64,000 bases of DNA from Alkalihalobacillus sp. FSL W8-0930 (lineage in GTDB: Bacteria > Bacillota > Bacilli > Bacillales > Bacillaceae_D), in the NCBI GenBank assembly GCA_037965595.1, contig CP150183.1, positions 1,054,001 to 1,118,000 on the forward strand. The letters run 5' to 3'. The stretch's first letter is position 1; every line of letters starts with the position of its first letter. Positions 47,728 to 56,716 of the stretch are shown piece by piece. Both the position numbers and the translations under genes were made by a program. The notes beneath the pieces are model-generated. The model was given only the letters and a program-made list of their open reading frames with translations. It was not told the origin of the DNA and did not search any database.

Positions 47728-48578
47728 AAGTAATTGATGCACATCTGCACTTCTCAAACATTCAATCGTTTAAAGAAACGGCAACTGATTTGTCTGAGAT
47801 CTCCTATGATGCAGCAGGGTTAATGAAAGAGTATAAAGAAGCGAATGTAGTACTTGGGATCGGTATGGGTGTGACTGAACGAGTGCCAGGTGAATTTCCG
47901 GATCGAACAACCTCAAGCTTGATGGGGCTGGACCTGGAAAATCGACCGAAAGAAATTATGTGCTGTATTGGAATCAATCCGTTTCTTTTTTCCGAGGCTT
48001 CTTTAGTCGAGCTAGAAGAAGAATTACAGAAGGATTGGATTGTTGGGATTAAGATTTATTTAGGATACTATCCTTACTATGCATATGATGATGTCTATCA
48101 GCCGATTTACCGATTGGCTAAGCATTACGACGTTCCCATTGTATATCATACTGGCGATACATATGCAGAAAAAGGGCTATTAAAATACTCTCATCCACTA
48201 ACCATAGATGAAGTTGCAGTCGAGCATCGTGACGTACGGTTTATGATGGCGCATTTCGGTGATCCCTGGTGCTTAACGGCAGCAGAAGTGATTTACAAAA
48301 ATCGAAATGTGTATGCTGACCTGTCAGGATTAATTGTTGGGACGGATGAAAGAGTAGGACGTCACTTTGACCGAGATAATCGATATTTTGATCATTTACG
48401 TCAAGCATTGGTGTATTGTGATAGCTACGATCGTTTACTATTTGGAACAGACTGGCCACTTGTGCAAGTGAAACCATACATGGAATGGCTAGCTGATATG
48501 ATTCCAGAAGCCTTTCATGAGGATTTCTTTTATCATACGGCAACAAAGGTGTTCCCCAAGATCAATAAGTTTCTATAA
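47724..48578 (+). CDS. Amidohydrolase-family (Amidohydro_2) metal-dependent hydrolase
   Basis: A 284-residue TIM-barrel hydrolase. The N-terminal metal-binding HxH is in IDAHLHF (His7, His9); further ligands are likely in VYHTGD, MMAHFGDPW and FGTDWP with the conserved aspartate. A lysine in VGIKIYLGY may bridge metals. These proteins hydrolyse amide or ester bonds or decarboxylate; the substrate is unknown. Overlap of 4 bp (ATGA) with the GNAT fusion gene shows translational coupling, so the two probably act on one compound or pathway. Confidence 0.82.
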   Translation: MKVIDAHLHFSNIQSFKETATDLSEISYDAAGLMKEYKEANVVLGIGMGVTERVPGEFPDRTTSSLMGLDLENRPKEIMCCIGINPFLFSEASLVELEEELQKDWIVGIKIYLGYYPYYAYDDVYQPIYRLAKHYDVPIVYHTGDTYAEKGLLKYSHPLTIDEVAVEHRDVRFMMAHFGDPWCLTAAEVIYKNRNVYADLSGLIVGTDERVGRHFDRDNRYFDHLRQALVYCDSYDRLLFGTDWPLVQVKPYMEWLADMIPEAFHEDFFYHTATKVFPKINKFL

Positions 48579-48593
48579 GTAATAAAGAGAAAG

Positions 48594-48630
48594 ACGCTTC
48601 TTACCTTTTGATAGGGAAGAGGCGTTTTTT
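48594..48630 (+). terminator. Terminator after the amidohydrolase gene
   Basis: ACGCTTCTT (48594-48602) pairs with AAGAGGCGT (48617-48625) including one G-U, then six Ts. Confidence 0.85.
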
Positions 48631-48696
48631 GATTGTCAGATGGTCATAATTCGATTAGTATTAAGGAGATTATGCCTGAGGGGTAGGAGGAGTAGA

Positions 48697-49263
48697 ATGA
48701 ATTTGTCGTTACAGAAAGATTTATTTATCGCGTTTTTCAGGTCAACCATGCTTGGCTATGGTGGGGGACCGTCTGCGATTCCACTTGTTCACGATGAAGT
48801 GGTAAAGCGTTACAAATGGATGGATGACGAGGAATTCGCAGATGTACTGGCGATCGGGAATACGCTTCCTGGGCCGATCGCAACAAAGATGGCTGGATAT
48901 ATTGGGTATCGTTTAGGTGGCTGGGCCGGTATGCTGAATGCATTATTTGCGACGGTCATTCCAACGGTTGTCATCTTAATTGTTTTACTAAGCATCCTCG
49001 CATCCTTTAGTGAATCATCGATTGTTGAAGGAATGACTCAAGCTGTTACACCTGTTGTTGGAGTGATGCTACTCGTGATGACATACAACTTCACTAAACA
49101 ATCTGGTAAAGGACTAGGGTGGATTTGGACGAGTATTTTAGCCGTTGTTAGTTTAATCGGCATGCAGTTTCTAGGCATACATCCGGCAATTATTATAGTT
49201 ATTTTAATTTGTTATGCCTTATTTAAGCCGACACAAAAGCAAAAAGAAAATCAAACAAGCTAA
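48697..49263 (+). CDS. Chromate transporter family, short-chain half 1
   Basis: A 188-residue CHR-family half protein with the signature FRSTMLGYGGGPSAIPLVHDEVV and the LPGPIATKMAGYIGY motif, about five to six helices. Short-chain CHR proteins work as pairs with opposite topology and can export chromate; the partner follows 12 bp later. ATG 48697 sits behind TAGGAGG; the frame is open from 48640 without a ribosome site. Similar to B. subtilis YwrB/YwrA. The true substrate in this organism is unknown. Confidence 0.88.
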   Translation: MNLSLQKDLFIAFFRSTMLGYGGGPSAIPLVHDEVVKRYKWMDDEEFADVLAIGNTLPGPIATKMAGYIGYRLGGWAGMLNALFATVIPTVVILIVLLSILASFSESSIVEGMTQAVTPVVGVMLLVMTYNFTKQSGKGLGWIWTSILAVVSLIGMQFLGIHPAIIIVILICYALFKPTQKQKENQTS

Positions 49264-49275
49264 AAGGAGAATTGG

Positions 49276-49806
49276 ATGGTTTATATACATTTATTTATCG
49301 CATTTTTTATTCCCGGCATTGTTGGATATGGTGGGGGACCTCCTTCCATTCCACTTGTTCAAAATGAAGTAGTAAACCGATACGGTTGGATGACAAACCA
49401 AGATTTTGGGGAACTTGTCGCTCTAGCTAATGCCTTACCAGGACCCATTGCAACAAAGCTTGCGGGTCAAATAGGCTATGAGGTTGCTGGTATTCCAGGA
49501 GCTGTAGTCGCCTTATTTGCAACGGTCGCTCCAACGGTCTTTTTGATGATTATTCTATTAAATATTCTTTTGAAATTTAAAGATTCACCAAAGATTAAGC
49601 TGCTAACAAAATTAATCAAACCAACGATTGCAATCTTACTTGGGATTCTAGCATTTGAGTTCTTTGTCACATCGTGGGACGGAGCAGGATCGGTTCAAAC
49701 GGTTATTTTAATCATAGCGAGTCTTTTATTACTTGAAAAGTTTAAAGTGCACCCAGCTTTTGTTATCTTAGGGTCTCTTATTTACGGAGCTATTTTTCTA
49801 TCATAA
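49276..49806 (+). CDS. Chromate transporter family, short-chain half 2
   Basis: A 176-residue CHR-family half protein repeating the same motifs (FIPGIVGYGGGPPSIPLVQNEVV, LPGPIATKLAGQIGY). It is clearly a paralogue of the preceding gene, as expected for the two-subunit CHR transporters. ATG behind AAAAGGAG, 12 bp downstream, so both are cotranslated. Confidence 0.88.
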   Translation: MVYIHLFIAFFIPGIVGYGGGPPSIPLVQNEVVNRYGWMTNQDFGELVALANALPGPIATKLAGQIGYEVAGIPGAVVALFATVAPTVFLMIILLNILLKFKDSPKIKLLTKLIKPTIAILLGILAFEFFVTSWDGAGSVQTVILIIASLLLLEKFKVHPAFVILGSLIYGAIFLS

Positions 49807-49878
49807 AAATGATGCTATCTTCTGAAAAATTTGATAAACTAAGTATTACGTAATCCGAAATACTTAGGAGGAGATACT

Positions 49879-51651
49879 ATGCATTATCCAGAGAATTGGG
49901 ACTTAGAAACGTTTTTTAAAGGTGGAAGTGAATCCGCTGAATTCCAGACTTTTTTAAATGAAACAGGTAAAGAGCAGGATCAGCTTGAAGCTGATTTAAA
50001 AGGAACATTAACAGAAGATGAGCTAGTAAATGGCCTTGTTCGTGTTCAAGACATTGCGGTAAGAGCTCAGCATGCAGGTGGCTTTGTTAGTTGTCTAACT
50101 GCACAAAATGTAAAAGATAAACAAGCTCTTTTACTTCAGGGACAGCTACTTGAGCTAAGTGCCAAACAGCAAAACCTTGTGGCAGCTCTTGACCAAATGT
50201 TAGCTGAACTAGATGAAAGTGCATTTGCACAGTTAATCGCTCGTCCAGAGTTAAAGGATGTGACGTTTAACTTAAATGAAAAGCGTCAAAAAGCAAAGGA
50301 CAAGCTTTCTCCAGAAGAAGAAAAGCTGGCTTCGGGTCTCGCAATTGATGGCTATCATGCATGGGGGAACTTCTATAATCAAGCAGTTGGTCGAATGGAA
50401 ATTCCATTTGAAGAAGATGGAGAAACAAAGCTTCTATCTGCAGGACAGCTCCAAAATCGGATGAATAGCAGTGATCGTTCTGTCCGTGAAAAAGCATTTA
50501 AGGTGAACGAAGAGGCGTGGCAGAAGGAAGCGGATGTGTTCTCACAAACACTGAATCATCTTGCCGGCTTTCGTTTAAAGCTTTACGAGGCACGCGGATG
50601 GACAAACGTATTAAAAGAGCCGCTTTACTACAACCGGATGCAGGAACAAACGCTTAACGCGATGTGGGATACGATTACTGCCAACAAACCAGCGCTTTAT
50701 AGATTTATGGAGAAAAAAGCAGAGCTCCTTGGAGTAGAAAAGCTGTCCTTCCATGATGTAACAGCACCACTACCAGTTGAGAACGATCAAAAGATCAGCT
50801 ATCAAGAGGCGTGTGAGTTAATTATCAAGCATTTCCGTACATTCAGCCCTGAGCTTGCTGACTTTACAGAAGGTGCCCTTCGTGATGGCTGGATTGAAGC
50901 AGAGGATCGCCCTGGAAAAAGACCTGGTGGATTCTGTACAGGCTTCCCGTTAAAGAAGCAATCGCGTATCTTTATGACGTATGATGGATCGATGGCCAAT
51001 GTGGCAACACTTGCACATGAATTAGGACATGCGTATCATACATATTGTTTAAAAGAAAAACAGCCATTCGCTCGTCAGTATGCGATGAACGTAGCTGAAA
51101 CAGCTTCGACATTTGCAGAAACAATTGTAGCAGATGCTCTTGTTGAAGAAGCAACGGACAAGCAGTTAAAGCTTTCTTTACTTGAGAATAAGATTTCTCG
51201 TGCCCTTGCTTTCTTTATGAATATCCATGCACGTTTCTTATTTGAAACAAGATTCTACGAGGCACGTAAGAATAAAAGCTTATCTGTTAATGAGTTGAAT
51301 GCGTTAATGGAAGAAGCACAGCGCGAAGCATACGGAGAACAGCTTTCTGCATACTCTCCAACCTTCTGGGCTTCCAAGCTACACTTCCATATTACAGGCG
51401 TTCCGTTCTATAACTTCCCGTATACATTTGGATACTTGTTTAGTCTGGGGATCTACAAGCAAGCAGCTGAGTCAGAAGGTTCGTTCGAGCAAGCTTATAT
51501 CTCACTACTTGAAGATACAGCGAGCATGACAGTAGAAGAGCTGGCACAGAAGCATTTGCAGGCTGATCTAACGGATTCATCATTCTGGCAGCAGGCCATT
51601 GATGTGGTACTCGAAGATGTAGAAGAATTTATTCGGTTGTCTGAACAATAA
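49879..51651 (+). CDS. M3-family oligoendopeptidase (PepF-like)
   Basis: A 590-residue cytoplasmic zinc metallopeptidase. The HEXXH motif is in ATLAHELGHAYHT (first His near residue 379), and the downstream glutamate ligand lies in NVAETASTFAETI. The C-terminal half has the helical M3 fold with FPYTFGYLFSLGIY. It degrades short peptides, probably in peptide recycling. Length and N terminus match the PepF-related M3 group. ATG with AGGAGGAGATACT. Monocistronic, followed by repeat copy 5. Confidence 0.92.
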   Translation: MHYPENWDLETFFKGGSESAEFQTFLNETGKEQDQLEADLKGTLTEDELVNGLVRVQDIAVRAQHAGGFVSCLTAQNVKDKQALLLQGQLLELSAKQQNLVAALDQMLAELDESAFAQLIARPELKDVTFNLNEKRQKAKDKLSPEEEKLASGLAIDGYHAWGNFYNQAVGRMEIPFEEDGETKLLSAGQLQNRMNSSDRSVREKAFKVNEEAWQKEADVFSQTLNHLAGFRLKLYEARGWTNVLKEPLYYNRMQEQTLNAMWDTITANKPALYRFMEKKAELLGVEKLSFHDVTAPLPVENDQKISYQEACELIIKHFRTFSPELADFTEGALRDGWIEAEDRPGKRPGGFCTGFPLKKQSRIFMTYDGSMANVATLAHELGHAYHTYCLKEKQPFARQYAMNVAETASTFAETIVADALVEEATDKQLKLSLLENKISRALAFFMNIHARFLFETRFYEARKNKSLSVNELNALMEEAQREAYGEQLSAYSPTFWASKLHFHITGVPFYNFPYTFGYLFSLGIYKQAAESEGSFEQAYISLLEDTASMTVEELAQKHLQADLTDSSFWQQAIDVVLEDVEEFIRLSEQ

Positions 51652-51921
51652 AAAAGAGAAGCCTGAGACAAATTAGTAATAACCAATAAAAACACGAACA
51701 CAGCAATAAATCCGCTACGGGAGAATCCCTCGCTTTCCGTGGGTACGGCCTCAGCCACATCCGCGAAAAAACGTCGCTCCTGTGTCTTCACCGCGCACTT
51801 ATCCACAGGAGTCTCGGGTTCTCCCTTCGCTCGTTCTGTTAAAAAAACGGATGGCGAATGATTCTACCTTTGAATCATTCGCCATTTTCTAGTTGATTTT
51901 GTGTTATGTCCCGGCCTTTTT
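51652..51921 (-). repeat. Intergenic repeat copy 5 (full length, inverted)
   Basis: Begins directly after the peptidase stop (AAAAGAGAAGCCTGAGACA), contains the full middle block and the palindrome at 51850-51886 (loop TACCTTT as written on the plus strand), and ends TGTCCCGGCCTTTTT. The two ends are imperfect inverted repeats. The remaining 70 bp before the next gene hold only its ribosome site. Confidence 0.9.
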
Positions 51922-51994
51922 CAGTACATGAAAAAATCTAAATGGTGAATGTGATACACTTATCTTAAAAAGAGAAGGTTGTAGGAGAGGTTCT

Positions 51995-52963
51995 ATGTTA
52001 GAAATGACAAATCGAATGCTTGAGCGAGCTCTACCTTTTTTAACACCAGTTGCCGTTGTCATTGGTGTGGTGCTTAGTTCATTTGCATCAACAATCGTTT
52101 TTATGGTTCCATTTCTTTTTTCATATATTACATTTGCGAGCAGTGTTGCTATTAGTCCAAAGGATGTACGGAATGTCATTCAGTATCCCGTCCCTATTCT
52201 GATCAGCATGCTTATTTTACAAATCATTATGCCGGTCATTGCTTTTTGTGTAGGGCATCTATTTTTTCCGGGTAACATCGAAACAACAACAGGACTGCTT
52301 TTAGCATTTTCCATTCCAACTGGAGTAGTCACACTGATGTGGGTTTCCATTTACGGAGGAAGCCGATCCCTAACCCTTGCGATCATTTTAATCAATACAA
52401 TTATCTCTCCATTTGTGGTTCCATTAACGTTAACTATTTTCATAGGGAACCAAATTGCACTTGATACATGGGGTGTGATGAGTGGCTTAATTATGATGGT
52501 TATCCTGCCTTCAGCATTAGGGATTTTCGTTAACTATCTACGAAAAGGAAAAGTCACAACACTAAGTAAATCAATGGCTCCGTTTGCTAAACTATGTTTG
52601 TTAACGGTCATTGCATTAAATGCATCTGTGGCAGCCCCTTATTTGTCTCAGGTTAATGGATTTGTCATCAGTGTCTTTCTTGTAGTTCTTGGTTTAGCGA
52701 TTGCAGGTTATGCACTCGGTCTCGTTTTTTCAAAATGGCTTGGGTTTTCTAATGCCACAACAATCAGCATGATGTATAACAGCGGAATGCGAAACATCGG
52801 TGTAGGCGCAGCCATTGCCGTTGTGTATTTCCCTCCGGCTGTCACGCTTCCTGTGATTATGGGCACACTGTTCCAACAAATCCTCGCCGCCCTATTCGGA
52901 AAAATTGTCTCAAACCGAATGAAGCGAGAGATGGTTGAGCTTGAAACACCTGTGATGAGATAG
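51995..52963 (+). CDS. BASS-family sodium-dependent transporter (YocS-like)
   Basis: A 322-residue membrane protein with nine to ten helices of the bile acid:sodium symporter (SBF) fold: AFSIPTGVVTLMWVSI and MMYNSGMRNIGVGAAIAV correspond to the two crossover regions. Bacterial members carry organic anions such as pantoate or keto acids; the substrate here is unknown. ATG follows GTAGGAGAGG. Flanked on both sides by dispersed repeats, so transcriptionally isolated. Confidence 0.82.
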   Translation: MLEMTNRMLERALPFLTPVAVVIGVVLSSFASTIVFMVPFLFSYITFASSVAISPKDVRNVIQYPVPILISMLILQIIMPVIAFCVGHLFFPGNIETTTGLLLAFSIPTGVVTLMWVSIYGGSRSLTLAIILINTIISPFVVPLTLTIFIGNQIALDTWGVMSGLIMMVILPSALGIFVNYLRKGKVTTLSKSMAPFAKLCLLTVIALNASVAAPYLSQVNGFVISVFLVVLGLAIAGYALGLVFSKWLGFSNATTISMMYNSGMRNIGVGAAIAVVYFPPAVTLPVIMGTLFQQILAALFGKIVSNRMKREMVELETPVMR

Positions 52964-52964
52964 G

Positions 52965-53247
52965 AAAAAAAGAGGCCGAGACATAACATTAATACAAATA
53001 GTAAAACACGAAAATAGCAAGGTACCCGCTACAAGAGAATCCCTCCCTTTCCACGGGTACGGCCTCAGCCCCTTTCGCGGAAAAGCGCCGCTACAGTGTC
53101 TTCACCACGTACTATTCCGTAGGAGTGTCGGGTTCACACCCGCTCGTCTTACTAAATAATCTGAAAAACACGAATGGCGAATGATTCGATCGTAGAATCA
53201 CTCGCCGTTTTTTAGTTGATTTTTAGTTTTGTCCCACGCTCTTTCTT
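52965..53247 (-). repeat. Intergenic repeat copy 6 (full length, inverted)
   Basis: Fills the whole gap between the convergent BASS and cydB genes. Ends GAAAAAAAGAGGCCGAGAC and GTCCCACGCTCTTTC are imperfect inverted repeats. Palindrome 53173-53209 with loop GATCGTA; this copy has two arm changes (one G-U tolerated, one mismatch). Confidence 0.9.
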
Positions 53248-54279
53248 TTATTTCAACAGATACCTCTTATCCTTCATAAACAACCGCCAGAACCAAATAA
53301 ACACTGGGATCAAGACGGCCATCCCACCTGCATATCCAAAGAGAAGCAATCTGAACATCGTTTCATTCGTAAACGCATCTTGAACCGTGATATCCGGATA
53401 AAGCAAGTAAGGAAGCTGAGCGGAGCTATATGCAAAGCTTGCTAGCCCGAATTGAATAATGATAAAAATCACAGCGTATCTGGGCTGTCCGATTTTGCGT
53501 TTTGCTTTAGCAGGCCACCATAAGGCACTATATCCAACAACAAAAGCAAGAAAGGATAAGCCGAGCAATATTAACCTGAAACTATCGGTAATGTTATCGA
53601 ACATCCATGGTGCATGAGGGATCAAGGTATAAATGGCCGCTACTGCAAAAGCGAGAGTAATTGGACCAAGAGTCATCGCATTGCGGCGGTACGTGTGATA
53701 CGTTTCCATTGAATTCGCTTCTCTGGCATAGTCACTTAGCAAGAGGGAAGAAAGAAATAGCTCAGTTGCTAACCCGAAGCCGATATGTGTATAGAAAGTT
53801 GAGCTTGAAAATAATTTATCGACGAGAATGTATTGATTCACCCCATCATTCATCACATAACCGCCGATAGCTGCTGGCAGGATGGTGATGAGTAGGGCAG
53901 GGATTAACAGGCCTGTTAATCCAGAGAAGATGGTGAACAGCCTTGTATATCGTTTTACACTATGAGAGTAGACCATAAAGGCACTACGAATGGTTAACAG
54001 AATCAATACTAGGCAAAACGGCACAATCATTAACGTACCAAGCGACGCAGCGCCACCCGGGAAAAATCCAACAAATGCGACGACGAGTAGAACAAGAAAC
54101 ACATTTGTTACTTCCCATGATGGTGATAAGTATCGGTTGGCAATACTAGAGGACTCGGTGTCTGTTTGATTTTGATAATACATCGCCCAAAACCCAGCTC
54201 CAAAGTCGATCGAACCAGCAATTGCGTAAATAAACAAGAATGCCCAAATAATGAGTAAGGCTATATTGATGGACTCCAC
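53248..54279 (-). CDS. cydB: Cytochrome bd-type quinol oxidase subunit II
   Basis: A 343-residue CydB-family protein with about eight to nine helices (IWAFLFIYAIAGSIDFGAGFWAMYY at the N terminus, the typical D-F-G-x-G-x-W pattern). It partners CydA in oxygen reduction without proton pumping. Lies 14 bp downstream of cydA on the minus strand. Length equals YthB of B. subtilis. Its stop is at the edge of repeat copy 6. Confidence 0.9.
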   Translation of the reverse strand: MESINIALLIIWAFLFIYAIAGSIDFGAGFWAMYYQNQTDTESSSIANRYLSPSWEVTNVFLVLLVVAFVGFFPGGAASLGTLMIVPFCLVLILLTIRSAFMVYSHSVKRYTRLFTIFSGLTGLLIPALLITILPAAIGGYVMNDGVNQYILVDKLFSSSTFYTHIGFGLATELFLSSLLLSDYAREANSMETYHTYRRNAMTLGPITLAFAVAAIYTLIPHAPWMFDNITDSFRLILLGLSFLAFVVGYSALWWPAKAKRKIGQPRYAVIFIIIQFGLASFAYSSAQLPYLLYPDITVQDAFTNETMFRLLLFGYAGGMAVLIPVFIWFWRLFMKDKRYLLK

Positions 54280-54293
54280 AAACTCACTCCTTT

Positions 54294-55655
54294 CTACACA
54301 TTGAGTTGATCATTTGTCGATTGAAATTCATCTGAAACCGGATTTCGTTTAAAGTAAAAGTACATAACAAGCCCGGTAATGACGAGCAAAACAATATAAA
54401 GAACAGAGAATAAGAAGAACAGAATCCCGAGGTTACCCGAATTTGTTGCGGCTTCTACAGTTCGTTGGATCCCATAAATGGTCCAAGGCTGTCGTCCGGT
54501 ACAGCTATAAATCCAGCCCGTTTCAATCCCAATAATTGCAAGAGGTCCACAAGCGACATATGCTGCAAGAAGCCATTTAGGATAGATAACACCTTCTTGT
54601 TTACGTCTTAGGAACCAGAAAAATAAACCAAGAGCTGCAAGCCCTAATAAGGTAAAACCAATGGCAACCATGACATTAAATAACGTATGGATGAACAAAG
54701 GGGGCCACTCGTCTTGTGGAAATTCATTTAACCCTTGGATAACTCCGTCTGTCGAACCAGTTGCAATCCAGCTAAGCATGCCAGGAATTTCTATTCCACC
54801 GATTACGCTTTCTGTTTCCACACTAGGTGTTCCAAAAATGGTAAGGGCGGCATTATCGGTTGTGTTAAACAATCCTTCAGAGGCAGCAAGCTTAATAGGA
54901 AGCTCTTCATACAACATAACGGCTGTTTCGTGACCTGATAAAGCGGTGTACGAAGACATGATAAATGCAACGACTAAGGAAAGAAATAATCCTTTCCGGT
55001 GATAAGCGATTTCCCTTTTAGACAAATGATTATGTAATAACTTATAAGCAGCTACGGCAACTAACACAAAAGCACCTGTCATAAAGGCTGTGCCGACTAC
55101 ATGGTTTGCTGTAACAAAAAAGCTTGGCGCCTTAATAGCAGCAAGAGGATCGACATTTACCACCTGGCCGTCAACCAAATCAAACCCACGAGGCGTATTC
55201 ATCCATGCATGCGCATTTGTAATCAAAATGGCGGAAGCTGAGGCTCCAAAGGCAACAAAAAAGACAGCAATTAATCTGGTCACAGGACCTAAACGATCAG
55301 CGGCATACACATAGATAGATAAGAACAACGCTTCTAAGAAAAAGGCAAAGATCTCAATTTGGAAGGGTAGGGCAATGACTTCCCCAACAATCTCCATGAA
55401 CTTTGGCCATAAGAGGGAGAGCATTACGGCGACGATAGTACCTGAAGGAATGGCAACACCAAGTAAAACAGCTGCTCCTTTTGTCCATCGTTTGGCAAGT
55501 AACGCATAATCATCATCCTTCTTAACTAAGCGCATAATTTCTGCAAGAAGAATCATAAGGGTGATTCCAACTGTTAATGTTGCAAAAATAATATGAAAGG
55601 CCATAGATGACCCGAACAGCATTCTCGACAATAAGACACTATCCAATATTTTCAA
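54294..55655 (-). CDS. cydA: Cytochrome bd-type quinol oxidase subunit I
   Basis: A 453-residue CydA-family haem protein. The haem-ligand His is near residue 21 (MAFHIIFATLTVGI); a second haem-site His is in TANHVVGTAFMTG. The quinol loop region (SGHETAVMLYEELPIKLAASEGLF) is short, as in the YthA/CioA class, and the GRQPWTIYGIQRT signature is present. High-affinity, possibly cyanide-tolerant terminal oxidase for low oxygen. No cydCD assembly genes follow, as for B. subtilis ythAB. Start ATG at 55655. Confidence 0.92.
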   Translation of the reverse strand: MKILDSVLLSRMLFGSSMAFHIIFATLTVGITLMILLAEIMRLVKKDDDYALLAKRWTKGAAVLLGVAIPSGTIVAVMLSLLWPKFMEIVGEVIALPFQIEIFAFFLEALFLSIYVYAADRLGPVTRLIAVFFVAFGASASAILITNAHAWMNTPRGFDLVDGQVVNVDPLAAIKAPSFFVTANHVVGTAFMTGAFVLVAVAAYKLLHNHLSKREIAYHRKGLFLSLVVAFIMSSYTALSGHETAVMLYEELPIKLAASEGLFNTTDNAALTIFGTPSVETESVIGGIEIPGMLSWIATGSTDGVIQGLNEFPQDEWPPLFIHTLFNVMVAIGFTLLGLAALGLFFWFLRRKQEGVIYPKWLLAAYVACGPLAIIGIETGWIYSCTGRQPWTIYGIQRTVEAATNSGNLGILFFLFSVLYIVLLVITGLVMYFYFKRNPVSDEFQSTNDQLNV

Positions 55656-55734
55656 TCCTCTCCAGTGATGTTACATCTACCTTGTGTAAAAGAAGAGGAA
55701 ATATGCACTTGCACAGGAAGTTTTTGAGGGACAA

Positions 55735-55766
55735 AAGAAAAACACGCCTATTGTTAAAGGCGTGTT
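55735..55766 (-). terminator. Terminator of the FbpB-like small gene
   Basis: On the minus strand AACACGCCT and AGGCGTGTT pair around an 8-nt loop, followed by a T run (plus-strand A run at 55735-55743). It lies between the small gene and cydA. Confidence 0.85.
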
Positions 55767-55770
55767 CAAA

Positions 55771-55926
55771 TTACTTCTGTTCAACTTTTTTTAAGTGCTT
55801 TAGTTCTTTTTCAGCCGTACGGGCATCTATGCGATCATCCAGACGGTCCAACGCATCTTCGTCGTTAAGTAACTCCGAACGATTTTGATCCATCAAATCT
55901 TCAAAACGAATAAATTGTTTTCTCAC
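55771..55926 (-). CDS. FbpB-family small basic protein
   Basis: A 51-residue protein starting at GTG 55926, with TTAGGTGATT upstream. The pattern FEDLMDQNRSELLNDEDALDRLDDRIDARTAEK fits the Fur-regulated FbpB family, whose members in B. subtilis act with the small RNA FsrA in iron sparing. A TGATAAT Fur half-site lies at 55950-55956 on the minus strand, but a full box is not evident. It has its own terminator. Too short for standard gene calls; family assignment is from memory. Confidence 0.65.
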   Translation of the reverse strand: MRKQFIRFEDLMDQNRSELLNDEDALDRLDDRIDARTAEKELKHLKKVEQK

Positions 55927-56174
55927 ATAATCACCTAACCATTTATAGTATTATCACCAGTATAGCACGTTAGATAATCTTTCAAACATAAAATTATGAC
56001 AATTTTTAAAATTAACACACAAAGTCGAAAAAAGACGAATGAAAAAGATCTTTGATGCTTTACAAATTAATTGAATATTGTTAATATAAAATTACAATCA
56101 CACAGAGAAAGACCTTTTTTTATATCTAAATTCTGAGCGAGTGTTCAGTCAGACTTGATGTGGAGGAGATCTTA

Positions 56175-56321
56175 ATGACAATATCAGAGAAAAAGCAAAT
56201 CGAGATCATGGAAAGACAAATCGAACAAATGAAGTCAGAGCTAACAGAGCTAAAGAAAAAATCTAACAATGGATTTGAATTGTTAGAAACAGACGAACTT
56301 TTAGTTGAAGCCTATAATTGA
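56175..56321 (+). CDS. 48-residue coiled-coil protein, unknown
   Basis: ATG 56175 follows GGAGGAGATCTTA and encodes 48 residues with an N-terminal charged coiled coil (QIEIMERQIEQMKSELTELKKK) and a short acidic tail. A terminator begins 9 bp after the stop, so this is a complete small transcription unit. Size recalls small regulators such as DegQ or Spo0E-like phosphatases, but neither motif set is present. Confidence 0.6.
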   Translation: MTISEKKQIEIMERQIEQMKSELTELKKKSNNGFELLETDELLVEAYN

Positions 56322-56329
56322 TAAGATAC

Positions 56330-56362
56330 AGCAGCTACTTACTTTGGAGTAGTTGCTTTTTT
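56330..56362 (+). terminator. Terminator after the 48-residue gene
   Basis: AGCAGCTACT (56330-56339) pairs with AGTAGTTGCT (56348-56357), one G-U pair, six Ts. Confidence 0.88.
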
Positions 56363-56716
56363 GTGGGGAAAGGACAAAATACTAAGAGGAAACGTAAATG
56401 AACCAACACCGTAACCTCATTACTAAGCGAAATGAAGCAAGAAGTAAGCTCAGAGTACATTTCACCAAGACCGGGACCCCGATATCAAGATCAAATTCAT
56501 TACCTCAAAGAAAGAATCCTCTTGTACCAAGAAGCAACTCCATTTAATAAGAAAGAGAAATATATCATCAAGAAAAAACACACCTCACCAAGTATCGCAC
56601 CACAAAAAGCCAACCTGTAAAATCAAACTTCACCCTCATCTATGTGTTTCGCTTTTATTTTAATTGGACTTACTGATATGATAAGGACAACCACGTGTCT
56701 AAGGGAGGAATTGTTG
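56363..56716. other. Intergenic stretch with one doubtful ORF
   Basis: A 62-codon plus-strand frame at 56432-56620 has no ribosome site and an odd, lysine- and proline-rich product. A 48-codon frame in another register from ATG 56398 has AAGAGG 6 nt upstream but a low-complexity basic product. I would not annotate either as a gene. No repeat or RNA structure is recognised here. Confidence 0.4.

Noticed and set aside
56432-56620. 62-codon ORF before the YtxH-like gene
   Set aside because: No ribosome site and a low-complexity product; no sign of coding bias.
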